Assembly: GCA_002496565.1 (NCBI GenBank)
Contig: DAKJ01000015.1
Span: 256,694-290,644 of the forward strand
From: Methanosarcina sp. UBA289
GTDB lineage: Archaea; Halobacteriota; Methanosarcinia; Methanosarcinales; Methanosarcinaceae
DNA: 33,951 bases
Direction of reading: 5' to 3'
Positions 1 to 8,421 of the stretch are shown in pieces; the stretch's first letter is position 1, and the number at the start of each line of letters is the position of its first letter. Position numbers and translations under genes: made by a program. The notes under the pieces were generated by a model. The model searched no databases. It saw only the letters and a program-made list of their open reading frames with translations, and was not told where the DNA came from.

Positions 1-337
1 TCAATAACTCAAGTACACGACCCTTTTATGTTTGATCTCATTTTTATGCTTGATCTCATTTTTTCAAGAAATCTAAAGCTTTTTAGCATCACGGAGAAGA
101 TAGAAGATAATACTAGAATGGAAGATTAGTCAGAAAACAAATCATAAAATCAAACATGCAAATGCTCTCATAATACAATCAAATAGGACAAGAAAATCAC
201 AATGTTATGTGTGGATAAAAGGTATAATTCCAAAAAAATTCATGCTCTAATTTGAGAAGAAATCAAAACGACTCAATTATATATTTAAAGTAGAAGGTCT
301 AATGGAAATAAACGATGCTAATTGCTCTCTATAACAG
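1..337. other. AT-rich intergenic stretch with a short direct repeat
   Basis: No gene was recognised here. A roughly 18-bp unit (tatgYttgatctcatttt) occurs twice back to back at about 27-44 and 45-62. The stretch lies beyond the stop of the truncated metalloprotease fragment. I could not find the rest of that gene in any frame. Confidence 0.5.
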
Positions 338-652
338 CTAATATCGGGAGAATCTTTTTTCGGCCTTTTTCATGCGTACCTCATCTGATTCTTCTAGATG
401 CTTTTCAAGTCCAAGTGGTGGATTATGGCTTAAATCAACTCCGCTGGAGACGAAACGGCCATCTTTTATCCGGGCATATGTGAATTTTCCTAAAATTTCA
501 TCGTAGATCGCGGTATATCCTTCTTCCGTTTCGTAGCGAGCGTAGAACTCATCCCCAAAGACTCTTAGCTTTACCTCAGGACCGTTTTCTTGATCGAAGC
601 TCAATAACTCCCCAAATATAGCGGTCATCTCTTGTCCATCCATGGCATCCAA
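338..652 (-). pseudogene. N-terminal fragment of an M6-family metalloprotease-like protein
   Basis: The 104-residue product matches, from memory, the conserved N-terminal region of M6 (immune inhibitor A-like) metalloprotease-domain proteins. The marks are a FGE-L-F-QENGPEV opening, then GDEFYARYETEEGYT, a YDE-LG-F-YA segment, DGRFVSSGV and a Lys/Arg-rich end. Full family members run for several hundred residues and carry an HExxH zinc site, which is absent here and in the bases that follow. The natural start is probably Met9 (about 628), where the family similarity begins, although an upstream ATG at 652 also exists. It ends in TAG. Most likely this is a truncated remnant without catalytic function. 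A stand-alone small protein made from the N-terminal domain cannot be excluded. Confidence 0.6.
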
Positions 653-836
653 TAAAGTATAATATATTAATTGAATATATTAATTGAAAGCTTTTGCAAA
701 TAAGCCTTTTTCCATCCATGCTAATGGATATGCTATCCTGGGAGCGGTTCTTAGTGCTGGGTATGGTATTCTAGTCCACGAACTCCTTCAATACCAGATC
801 TTAAAAAACATAATTCAGTTTTGAAAACTAGAAAAA
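653..836. other. Intergenic stretch with a possible hydrophobic coding relic on the plus strand
   Basis: On the plus strand, a frame open from about 680 to a TGA at about 824 reads as a plausible membrane segment (AILGAVLSAGYGILVHELLQ). It has no start codon or ribosome site. It may be a decayed gene piece or chance. The family was not recognised. Confidence 0.2.
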
Positions 837-1046
837 TTAGTCAATCTTTCGGGAGTTATAGTTGTTGCAAAACCTCGAAAGAAGCTGAATTTCTTTTCTT
901 AGTCGTTTTATACGGAGCTTGACAGCTTCAAATTTATCTTCACCAATGATTAAAATCTTGCTATCCTTTACATCTATTGGGTTACGACTCAAATCCAGGC
1001 GTCCGGCAGTATTCGGGTCAATTGTTTTGGAATTGTTTTGGGTTAC
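837..1046 (-). pseudogene. 69-codon open frame directly continuing the hydrolase gene past its TAA
   Basis: Downstream of the TAA of the isochorismatase-like gene, the same reading frame stays open for 69 codons and ends in TAA at 837-839. The peptide looks like real protein: a strand-like KILIIGEDKFEAV is followed by a basic helix (KLRIKRLRKEIQLLS). It contains no ATG. A TTG (Leu-Ser-Arg) inside it is a weak start candidate. It could be a former C-terminal extension cut off by a nonsense mutation, the 3' end of an unrelated decayed gene, or a small protein with a rare start. UAA is not the pyrrolysine codon, so recoding is not expected. Confidence 0.3.
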
Positions 1047-1658
1047 TTAACTATACCTTCCCTCAAGCACATCCCTGATCGGTTTTACGGTCATGGCTCC
1101 GGGGGTTCCTTTCATATTATGGGGCGGCCATTCTCCTGATTTTATTTCTTCGGAATTTTCGTCGTGCTCGTCTTCGAGAAGCAGGATGACCTTTATGTCA
1201 TCAGGAATATCGTCAACCATTTTTGCTCCGCATTCCATAAGCTCACTGAAGGCCTCTCTCCCTTTTCCTTCATCAAAAGGCGCGGTACAACCTTTTACTA
1301 TATTTGTTCGAAAGCCTCTTTCAAGGAAGCCCAGGCTATTAATATATACGCAGACTTCCTCAACCAGACCTGTCATGAATACTTCATTAATTCCCATCTC
1401 TGAGATTTTCAGTTCTAGTTCGGGATTCATAAAGGCGTTGGGGTGATCTTTCGGAAGCCTGAGAACGCTGACTGTTCCCCCCTTTACTACCTTTATTATT
1501 AGCCTGGCTATTTTGTCAACAATTTCCTTTCCCAATGGGGCTACAAGTTTACCTTCATATAACGTGCCTTCATATTCGTAAGTCTCATACACGAAATCGT
1601 TAGTCATATCTACAATAACCAGAGCTTTCAAGGTTTCATCCTTTTTCGTTGACTCCAT
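1047..1658 (-). CDS. Isochorismatase/nicotinamidase-superfamily cysteine hydrolase with rearranged segment order
   Basis: The 203-residue product belongs to the isochorismatase-like hydrolases, which cleave amides or vinyl ethers through an Asp-Lys-Cys triad. The likely triad is visible: Asp17 in ALVIVDMTNDFV, Lys70 in LRLPKDHPNAF and Cys103 in MTGLVEEVCVYINSLGF. In nicotinamidases the metal ligands (a DxH motif and the His of WPPHCVxGTPGA) lie between the Asp and Lys blocks. Here the equivalent segment, with DEH at 163-165 and WPPHNMKGTPGA at 177-188, comes at the C-terminus after the Cys block. The usual Cys of WPPHC is Asn. The substrate cannot be named; nicotinamide is possible given pncB at 20.6 kb, but they are not linked. 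The frame remains open for 69 codons after the stop. Superfamily is certain; enzyme identity is not. Confidence 0.8.
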   Translation of the reverse strand: MESTKKDETLKALVIVDMTNDFVYETYEYEGTLYEGKLVAPLGKEIVDKIARLIIKVVKGGTVSVLRLPKDHPNAFMNPELELKISEMGINEVFMTGLVEEVCVYINSLGFLERGFRTNIVKGCTAPFDEGKGREAFSELMECGAKMVDDIPDDIKVILLLEDEHDENSEEIKSGEWPPHNMKGTPGAMTVKPIRDVLEGRYS

Positions 1659-1774
1659 ATTCCAGGCTCACCCTTTTCAATCTTAGCTGTAATTGATTAT
1701 ATCCATAAATTAATGCACGAATTAACATAAATCTTTTTAGAGCTACCATGCAGCTTTCGGTTAAGCTCTGTCTT

Positions 1775-2059
1775 TTATCCGCCTGCAACAGGCGGAATAA
1801 GGACTACAGTGTCTCCCTCTTTCAGTTCTGTTCTGGGCCCTTTAAGGAAGTCTATGTCTCTGCCGTTAACTATAAACATAATTTTTGGGTTCTTGTCCTC
1901 AAAAGGCTTTCCAACTGCTTCTTTGAACTCTGCTCCAAAGCGGGATTCCAGAATCTCAAGCAGGGATTCCACTGTACTGCCTGGACTTATTTCGAATGGG
2001 ATTTCGTGCGCTCCGACTATTTCGCGGATTGAGGCCAGGAATTTCAGGTTTACTTTCAT
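1775..2059 (-). CDS. MoaD/ThiS-family sulfur carrier protein
   Basis: This is a 94-residue ubiquitin-fold protein ending in the diagnostic Gly-Gly (PPVAGG). MoaE-type synthases or an E1-like adenylyltransferase use that end as a thiocarboxylate. MoaD donates sulfur to the dithiolene of molybdopterin/tungstopterin. The opening MKVNLKFLASIREIVG, a central helix and the TVVLIPPVAGG end fit MoaD better than ThiS. It follows the AOR gene by only 18 nt on the same strand, with an AGGAC-like ribosome site in the gap. The two are therefore probably co-transcribed, and this carrier probably serves the pterin cofactor of that enzyme. No MoaE or MoeB gene is in the window. Confidence 0.85.
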   Translation of the reverse strand: MKVNLKFLASIREIVGAHEIPFEISPGSTVESLLEILESRFGAEFKEAVGKPFEDKNPKIMFIVNGRDIDFLKGPRTELKEGDTVVLIPPVAGG

Positions 2060-2077
2060 GTTAAAGTCCTGAAAATC

Positions 2078-3979
2078 TTATGCTGCCATTTTATACGGGC
2101 TTTTTGAGCTTTCAGGCGTTGTTACAGGAATTCCAAGTTCCCTTAGTTTCTCCTCAGTGGGCTTCCCATCAACCCAGCCCCTGAGTGAGTAGTATTTGCC
2201 TATCATTTCAGGCACATGGGAAATCTGCCCTTTTGATGGGCCTCCTGATACAGGTTCTTCAGTAAGGCGCTTTGGAAGGATATCGGCTGCCCTGTCAAGT
2301 CCATAAATATTATTTATCAAGCGTTCAAGATTTGTGATTCTTTCTCCTATCTTAAGCAGTTTTTCAGGAGAAAGTTCCATGCCTGTAATTGCTTCGAGCA
2401 TACCTGCATACTGGGGGAGCCCAATTGCAAAGCTCGTAAAGAGGCAGATTACAGTTGAGTTAATCACAGAGCCCATGTCCTGCATGAAAATTGTCCATTC
2501 AGGCTTACCTTCAGTAGAATAGGGATCAAGCTTTTTCGGTAGCCCAATAATCTCGGCTGGAATGGTATAGCCATAAACATGGTCACCTCCGCGGTTTGCA
2601 GTCGCATACTCAAGCCCTATACCCTGAATTGGGCGCGGGTCGTAAGCTGGCAGTTCCATGCCCTTAACATTTATAGAAAGCTCCGGCGCGTTATACTTCT
2701 CTGCAAGTTTTCTTGATCCAAGAGCCAGATCTGCTCCAAATCCGGCTTTATATGCTGTCCGCCAAACGGATTCAACCATTGCCGACGCATCTCCAAATCT
2801 CAGGTTGAAGCCATGCAGTTTTTCTTCGGGGATCTTTCCTTTTTCGACAAGCTCCATAGCACAGGAAATAGTTCCTCCCATGGAAATAGTATCGATCCCG
2901 AACTCATTGCAGAAGTGATTGGCTTTTATAACGGCATCGAGCTCTTTTACCCCACAGTTGGACCCAAGGGCAAAAATAGTCTCATATTCCGGGCCTTCGG
3001 TATATTTGATACTAAAAGGCCCCTCGGGAACACTGGATTTTCTTCCGCAGATGATAGGACAGCCCCAGCAGCCAGTCGTGCCTGTAAGATAGGTTGCAGT
3101 GAGCCTCTCTCCGCTCTGCTCATCGGCGTCAGGGAAATAGCTGTTCTGGAAGTTTCTGGAAGAATATGCTCCATGTGCATTGACTATATTCACCAAGACT
3201 GCAGTTCCATAGACGTGCAGCCCTCCTTTGGGACCTGTTACCGGGTTTTCCCGGATCATTTTCATTGCCTCTGCAACCTTTTCTACAAGCATCTCCGGAT
3301 TTGCAGGCTTCTGTCTTTCATTTCCTGAAACAACGATCGCTTTTAGTTTCTTGCTGCCCATGACCGCTCCAGAACCTGTTCTGCCTGCTGTCCTATATTC
3401 ATCGTTCATGATGCAGGCCATAGAAATTAGATTTTCTCCTGCAGGACCTATGCAGGCGACTGACGCTTTTTTAGGATCTTTTGTGGTCCTGTCAATAAGT
3501 TCAGCCGTAACGCTGGTTGTTGTCATGCCCCAGATTTCTGGAGCTTCCACAAGTTCAGCCTTCCCGTTTATAATGCTCAGGTAGACTGGCTTATCCGAAA
3601 TTCCTCTGACTAGCACACCGTCATATCCTGCAAACTTCAGATATGTTCCCCATTTTCCTCCCGAGTTTCCGCTCCCCAACCCTCCTGTCAGGGGGGATTT
3701 GCTGGTAAGGATATGGTAACGCCCACTGGTAGGCACTCTGGCTCCTGTAGCCGGCCCTGTTGAAAAAATCAGAAGATTATCTGGGTCAAAAGGCTGGATA
3801 TCAGCTCTGAGCTCATCATATATGAATTTCAGACCTAGCCCTTTTCCTCCAAGGTACAATCTCAAAACTTCTTCATCAAGCGGTATATCTTTAAGTTTTC
3901 CATTTTCAAGATTAACATCAAGAAATCTTCCTGCGTATCCCCCTAGCACAGATTGTCTCCTCCATGGATAGATTTTCAA
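2078..3979 (-). CDS. aor: Tungsten-containing aldehyde:ferredoxin oxidoreductase
   Basis: The 633-residue protein has the usual AOR-family length and layout. Family members oxidise aldehydes to carboxylic acids, pass electrons to ferredoxin, and bind tungsten bis-pterin plus one [4Fe-4S] cluster. The N-terminal domain has the GRFLDVNLENGKL opening, LGGKGLG and the PTSGR/SPLTGG/GNSGGKWG pterin-binding stretch (about 83-111). The cluster ligands are Cys304, Cys307 and Cys311 (TTGCWGCPIICGRK) and Cys512 (STVICLFTSFA), the same pattern as P. furiosus AOR. Glu332 lies in GPEYET. The downstream MoaD-like gene supports cofactor-linked expression. A TATA-like box lies about 95 bp upstream. Substrate is not predictable; related subfamilies (FOR, GOR, WOR) share these motifs. 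Probably cytoplasmic. Confidence 0.93.
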   Translation of the reverse strand: MKIYPWRRQSVLGGYAGRFLDVNLENGKLKDIPLDEEVLRLYLGGKGLGLKFIYDELRADIQPFDPDNLLIFSTGPATGARVPTSGRYHILTSKSPLTGGLGSGNSGGKWGTYLKFAGYDGVLVRGISDKPVYLSIINGKAELVEAPEIWGMTTTSVTAELIDRTTKDPKKASVACIGPAGENLISMACIMNDEYRTAGRTGSGAVMGSKKLKAIVVSGNERQKPANPEMLVEKVAEAMKMIRENPVTGPKGGLHVYGTAVLVNIVNAHGAYSSRNFQNSYFPDADEQSGERLTATYLTGTTGCWGCPIICGRKSSVPEGPFSIKYTEGPEYETIFALGSNCGVKELDAVIKANHFCNEFGIDTISMGGTISCAMELVEKGKIPEEKLHGFNLRFGDASAMVESVWRTAYKAGFGADLALGSRKLAEKYNAPELSINVKGMELPAYDPRPIQGIGLEYATANRGGDHVYGYTIPAEIIGLPKKLDPYSTEGKPEWTIFMQDMGSVINSTVICLFTSFAIGLPQYAGMLEAITGMELSPEKLLKIGERITNLERLINNIYGLDRAADILPKRLTEEPVSGGPSKGQISHVPEMIGKYYSLRGWVDGKPTEEKLRELGIPVTTPESSKSPYKMAA

Positions 3980-4072
3980 ATACTCTACTTATAATGATAA
4001 AATTCCAGTCTTCCGGCACTAGTCTCTTACTCTATTACCCCTGAACAAAGTTTTAGTGAAAATTACCGGATG

Positions 4073-4083
4073 AGTATAAAAGC
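4073..4083 (-). promoter_or_regulatory. Probable TATA box of the aor-moaD operon
   Basis: On the minus strand the sequence reads GCTTTTATACT, a good archaeal TATA match about 94 bp before the aor ATG. This would predict a leader of about 70 nt. No BRE was evaluated beyond eye inspection. Confidence 0.4.
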
Positions 4084-4267
4084 ACTAATTGGATGAAAAT
4101 ACTAATTTGAACATGAAATAAAATTTGATATATTTAATTATATAACGTTTATTTATAAAAATTGTTCCATTAAAAATCATTCCAAAATATACATTCTGTT
4201 TATTAATTCCTAAAATTTACCCTAATCTCAAAATATAATCTAAACTATCATAAAACGAACTCTGTTA

Positions 4268-4314
4268 TATCTCAGATTGATAAATATCTCAGATTGATAA
4301 ATATCTCAGATTGA
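4268..4314. repeat. 17-bp tandem repeat, about 2.8 copies
   Basis: The unit tatctcagattgataaa is repeated head to tail at 4268-4284 and 4285-4301, then as a 13-base partial copy at 4302-4314. It lies in the intergenic region between aor and the sensor kinase 3' end. Function unknown. Confidence 0.85.
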
Positions 4315-4435
4315 CAACATACTATCCTAAAATCTCAGAATAAGATCCAAGAATAATATTATCCGTAAAATCCTAACTTTAAGGAGGAGCATATGATATG
4401 TCTCTGTTTTTGTTTTATCGAGAACTTTACAGACC

Positions 4436-7258
4436 TTATACATTTATTCTTATATCGAACTCGGTACCTTTATCCCTTTTTAGCTCGATTTCCCCGTCTA
4501 ACTGATCTACAAGAATGTTTACAAGCTGCAGACCAAGAGTATCTGAACTTTCTATATCAGTATTGTAGGGAATGCCAATTCCGTTATCCGAGATGATCAG
4601 GGTATATCCTGTACCTTTTCTAACAGGTTCTTTTTTGTCATTACCTGATGAACTTTCGGCTTCTTTTTCTTTGAATAGTTTTATCCAGATTTCTCCTTTC
4701 TTCCTGTCTGGAAATGCATGTTTTAATGAATTGGAAACCAGTTCATTAACAATTATTCCCAGTGGAACTGCGATATCTATGTCAAAAAAAAGGTCTTCTT
4801 CGAGATCCATATTTAAATTGATATCTGTATTTCCAAGCCTGTAGGTCTGGAAAAGGTTCTCAACGAGTTTTTCAAGGTATGACGAAAAATCCAGGGTATT
4901 GTCTCTTCCTCCTCCTTCATGTAATTCTTCATGGATCAAAGCAATGGACATTATTCTGTCCTGACTCTCTCTGAAAGCACTGAGAACGTCAGAATCTTCA
5001 ATACATTTCTTGTTGTTGAAATTTTCAGCCTGAAGATCCAGAAGAGAAGAGATAACTTGCAGGTTATTCTTAATTCTATGATGAATTTCCCTTTTGTGGG
5101 CGATTTCAAGGTTTATCAGAGCTTTTTCAGCTTTTTTGTGTTCAGTAATGTCCTGGACTATTCCTTTTAGTCGAATAGGGGTCTTTTTCTCATCAAAAAT
5201 AACTTCGGATTGCATATGGACTATACGTTCTTCCCCATCAGCCGAGAGAATCCTGTAATCAATGCTGTAAGGTTTTCCATTCATAGCTCTGTTAACACTA
5301 TTATTGACATAATCTCGATCGCTGGGATGAACATAGTTTAAAATTTCCTGATAAGTTGGGTATGGTTCTTCAAGGTTACGTCCAAAAATGCGATATAGCT
5401 CATCTGACCAGTATGTTTCCTCAGTTATAATATCCCATTCCCAGTTTCCAATGTGAGCCATTTTTTGAGCTTCAGCAAGACCTTTTTCGCTTTCTTTCAA
5501 CGAGTTATAGGCCTTCTCAAGCTGTTCTGTTCGTTCTTCAACTAATTTTTCTAAGTTGTCATGTTCTTTTTTAAGGGCTTCTTCTGCTTTTTTGCGCTCT
5601 GTGATGTCTATGAACGCAGAAATTGACCCTGTTGGGTTACCCTGCACATCACGTAGAGATCTGGCGTTACCCAATACATGTCTCACCGTATCGTCAGGAT
5701 AAACAATATCGAACTCGTAGTCGTGTATTTCTTTCCCTGCAGCTGACACCTGCACCGGCATTTCTTCAAGCTGGAGCTCTACCCCGTCCTTAAACACTTT
5801 AAACGTCTCAGGTATCTTCTCCATCCGAGCTAATTTGGGAGCGTTTGCGCCTTCAGGAATTCGGAGCCATTCGTATGAGAGCCGATTTCCAGTTATCTGA
5901 AGCGCTCTGGGATCGTGTGTTATCCACACTGCTGCGGGCACGGCATCCAGTAATACTGCCAGTTCATCCGAGCGAGCACGTTCACGTTTCTCACTCTCTC
6001 GCAGCGCACCCACTAGGGTATCGCGTTCTGCCAGCGACTGAGCCAGCTTGATATTGCTGTAGCCTAGTTGTGAAAGCATGTTGGCAAACTTCATGAAGAA
6101 GGCCATACTTGTGTCCACAACCTCCTTGCTCAACCGCGGAACTTTTTCAAGTGCTGCCACGTATTCCTTTTCATCGAAGTCGTATTTTCTAGCCTGAGAT
6201 AAGAAAAACTCATAGTCCAGAATTTCGTCCTCAAAAAAGAAATGCCCTAAGAAAATATTGCCAACGTGCTGGTCGCCTACAATGATTGGGGTAGCTATGT
6301 CCCACATATTGTTTTTGCATTTATACAGCTTAAATTCGCCAGGGAAAACACCTAAAGATAACTTAGTATCACTTTCTACACAGTGCTTGCAGGTTTCAGG
6401 GTGAACCCTGTGGAATCTCGTGCAGATGTCCTGCCATCCAACGCCTACCAGAACATTGCCTTTGAGATCGATTATGCTTATGGGAATGTGAGCAAGTTTA
6501 TAGAAATCCTCCATGAGAGACTGGATCGCCTGGACATCAATAATATCGACAAGCTCCAAATTAGCCATCTTCCGAACAGGCAAGAGCATATTTTCCAATT
6601 TTAGCCTGCTGCTCTGCCCATTCTGAGGCAGGACTTCATCGATCCTCTTACGCTTTGCAAGATTTTTCCACCCGGAATTTTCTATCTGCTCCCATTTTCC
6701 TTCCTTTTTAACCAAAGTGAATTGATGATTTGCGACAATATCTATAGTTTCAGTTAGATCATGCGCATCGAGAGAATAGGTACATAGAGTTATCATATGG
6801 TAGTTGCTAATAACAGAATCCGCTTTTTTCTCAAAATTAACGAAATTACTCCATTCCTCTTCTTTCAACCAGGAAGTGTTCCAGCTAAACCTCATTCCTT
6901 TGTAGCCACTTTCCTGAGCCTGATTGAGTTCTTCAACCCAGCCATTTAAGACTCTTCCAGAAACGAATATACCTTCTTTTACATACCAATCAGTGTAGGG
7001 AATAATTTTGATTTGGCCATTTTTCAGATAAATATCAAAGTCAGGAATAGCTTTTCTTAAAGCTTCTTTTGCCTCTTCTGCATCTAGAGGGTATGCTGTG
7101 ATCCATAAGCAATATTCGTTATTTTCCAATCCTGCTTTGAAAAAAGGAACAAGTATTTCCGTCAAATCTTCCTTTGTCCGGTAGAATTGGCAAAAGTGTG
7201 CTCCCCAAGGTAAATCTCCAATAATATCAATACCAGATTTTCTCAATTTTTCATTCAT
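4436..7258 (-). CDS. Soluble MEDS-PocR-PAS-PAS sensor histidine kinase
   Basis: The 940-residue protein has no membrane segment. Its domains in order are: a MEDS domain (about 13-180, opening GDLPWGAHFCQFY, known from methylotroph/methanogen sensors); a PocR ligand-sensing domain (about 233-400) with Cys279, Cys290, Cys293 and Cys313; PAS (about 428-555, ending DITERKKAEEAL); a coiled coil (556-595); a PAS_3 domain (about 598-712); a HisKA_2 phosphoacceptor domain (about 718-795) with EIHHRIKNNLQ around His726/His727; and HATPase_c (about 825-940) with NELVSNSLKHAF, DNGIGIP and the TLGLQLV box. It should autophosphorylate in response to a cytoplasmic signal, possibly a C1 metabolite or redox state through the PocR cysteines. 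No response regulator lies nearby. The start is supported by a GGTAGGG-like site about 11 nt upstream and by the motif beginning near residue 13. Confidence 0.92.
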   Translation of the reverse strand: MNEKLRKSGIDIIGDLPWGAHFCQFYRTKEDLTEILVPFFKAGLENNEYCLWITAYPLDAEEAKEALRKAIPDFDIYLKNGQIKIIPYTDWYVKEGIFVSGRVLNGWVEELNQAQESGYKGMRFSWNTSWLKEEEWSNFVNFEKKADSVISNYHMITLCTYSLDAHDLTETIDIVANHQFTLVKKEGKWEQIENSGWKNLAKRKRIDEVLPQNGQSSRLKLENMLLPVRKMANLELVDIIDVQAIQSLMEDFYKLAHIPISIIDLKGNVLVGVGWQDICTRFHRVHPETCKHCVESDTKLSLGVFPGEFKLYKCKNNMWDIATPIIVGDQHVGNIFLGHFFFEDEILDYEFFLSQARKYDFDEKEYVAALEKVPRLSKEVVDTSMAFFMKFANMLSQLGYSNIKLAQSLAERDTLVGALRESEKRERARSDELAVLLDAVPAAVWITHDPRALQITGNRLSYEWLRIPEGANAPKLARMEKIPETFKVFKDGVELQLEEMPVQVSAAGKEIHDYEFDIVYPDDTVRHVLGNARSLRDVQGNPTGSISAFIDITERKKAEEALKKEHDNLEKLVEERTEQLEKAYNSLKESEKGLAEAQKMAHIGNWEWDIITEETYWSDELYRIFGRNLEEPYPTYQEILNYVHPSDRDYVNNSVNRAMNGKPYSIDYRILSADGEERIVHMQSEVIFDEKKTPIRLKGIVQDITEHKKAEKALINLEIAHKREIHHRIKNNLQVISSLLDLQAENFNNKKCIEDSDVLSAFRESQDRIMSIALIHEELHEGGGRDNTLDFSSYLEKLVENLFQTYRLGNTDINLNMDLEEDLFFDIDIAVPLGIIVNELVSNSLKHAFPDRKKGEIWIKLFKEKEAESSSGNDKKEPVRKGTGYTLIISDNGIGIPYNTDIESSDTLGLQLVNILVDQLDGEIELKRDKGTEFDIRINV

Positions 7259-7604
7259 TTTGTATTTTTCCCTACCGTAAGCACAATCTTGAAAGATTAT
7301 ATTGAATTACATGTTAGAAATTCCATTTTGAGATGAGGGAACTTTTCTGAAGTCCTTAGCAAATTCGCAGAATATACCCATATTTTTAAAAATAGAATCG
7401 GTCTACCTTGTGATATAATCGCAATTTTAATATCTCATTAAAGATAAAATTGATTATATATTAATGTTTTTACCCTAGCGTTGTTGCAAAATTCGAGCCA
7501 AAAAGATATTTTGCTACAAAGCGCATAAAAAATTCTGTGATATTAAAAAATATTGAAAAGATTCAGGTGAATATCTAGCTTTAGATAATTATGCTTTAGA
7601 TAAA
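7259..7604. other. Intergenic region upstream of the sensor kinase
   Basis: A TATA-like sequence (CAATATAATC on the minus strand, about 7298-7307) lies about 40 bp before the kinase start. An imperfect inverted repeat (ttgttgcaaaa at 7481-7491, ttttgctacaa at 7509-7519, one mismatch) lies downstream of the UPF0280 gene's neighbourhood. It could be a terminator hairpin or a mobile-element scar. No gene was recognised. Confidence 0.4.
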
Positions 7605-8366
7605 TTATGCTTTAGTTATATACTCGTACCTGACATCTGCTCTTGTAATCCTTGGAACCTGTCCCCACATGCCAATGTATTCTCCCTGGATTACGAGTGC
7701 GCCTTTTATTTCTGGAATTCCTTTTACAGCTTTGAAGGAAGCTTCTACAGATTCTTTTCCAATGCCTACTTCGTTTCCAAGAGCCGTTGCAGCTGCATCC
7801 GCAAGGGATACATCATCTGAGAATACTGCAGCTGCATCCGCCATCCCAAAGCTGATTGAAGGACCAACTGTCCCTGCCGAAGTACAAACGCCTGTAATCG
7901 AGTCTCTAGGTTCGAATATTAGCCCAAGGTTTTTAATAGGAGACTGTCCCGCATAGATCCCAACCACAATAGTTCTGTCATTGATAAGTGCGATGTCTCC
8001 TCCGTTGTCGACAATAGCGTATTTTGCTCCTGCTTCAACCATTGCTTCTACTGCAAGGGCCGAAATTGTGCCTGCAACCGCACTCATTGGCCCTATGCCC
8101 ATAGTATTTCCGGCTTTTACCATTCTCCTCACAACCTCAGGTGCATTTTCCGGGCATTCGTAAGGTTCGAGAGTAAGCTGAAAATAAGGATCGGAAAGAA
8201 TGTAAGTCTCAAGGGCTGCCCTGTGGATGCGGATCGCTTCTTTTGCGGCTTCGATATGGGCCTGATTGTCGGCTGCAATCGTAACTATGGTTTCCTTGAG
8301 CTGGAAATGTTCTTTAATCGGGTTTTTGGTAGATTCTTTAGCGGATTCTTTTATGGGATCTGACAT
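7605..8366 (-). CDS. UPF0280 family protein (ApbE-like fold)
   Basis: The 253-residue protein is recognisable as the archaeal UPF0280 family, which is distantly related to ApbE flavin transferases; its reaction is not established. Conserved stretches are the IRIHRAALETYILSDPYF segment, GIGPMSAVAGTISALAVEAM, the YAIVDNGGDIAL strand and TSAGTVGPSISFGMADAAAV. The Asp/Gly-rich part resembles the ligand pocket of ApbE-type proteins. The first 20 residues are Lys/Glu-rich and lie outside the family core. The gene lies about 240 bp downstream of the DUF460 gene on the same strand, but a hairpin repeat separates them. Independent transcription is therefore possible. Confidence 0.8.
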   Translation of the reverse strand: MSDPIKESAKESTKNPIKEHFQLKETIVTIAADNQAHIEAAKEAIRIHRAALETYILSDPYFQLTLEPYECPENAPEVVRRMVKAGNTMGIGPMSAVAGTISALAVEAMVEAGAKYAIVDNGGDIALINDRTIVVGIYAGQSPIKNLGLIFEPRDSITGVCTSAGTVGPSISFGMADAAAVFSDDVSLADAAATALGNEVGIGKESVEASFKAVKGIPEIKGALVIQGEYIGMWGQVPRITRADVRYEYITKA

Positions 8367-8421
8367 ATTGGTTCAGATGGGATTTATTGCTTAAAAAGAG
8401 ATGCTTCCCGAGGTTCCGTCT

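Larger units (their letters stand above)
3980..4435. other. Intergenic region upstream of aor with a promoter and a 17-bp tandem repeat
   Basis: The strand serving aor has a TATA-like box at 4073-4083 (CTTTTATACT on the minus strand). Farther out the DNA is very AT-rich and holds a tandem repeat at 4268-4314. The right end holds a plus-strand AAGGAGGAG ribosome-site-like motif at 4381-4389. Confidence 0.5.

Noticed and set aside
4268..4314. CRISPR-like array
   Set aside because: The repeats are directly adjacent, with no unique spacers and no cas genes; plain tandem repeats. The same applies to the sets at 16.5-16.9 kb and 32.5 kb.
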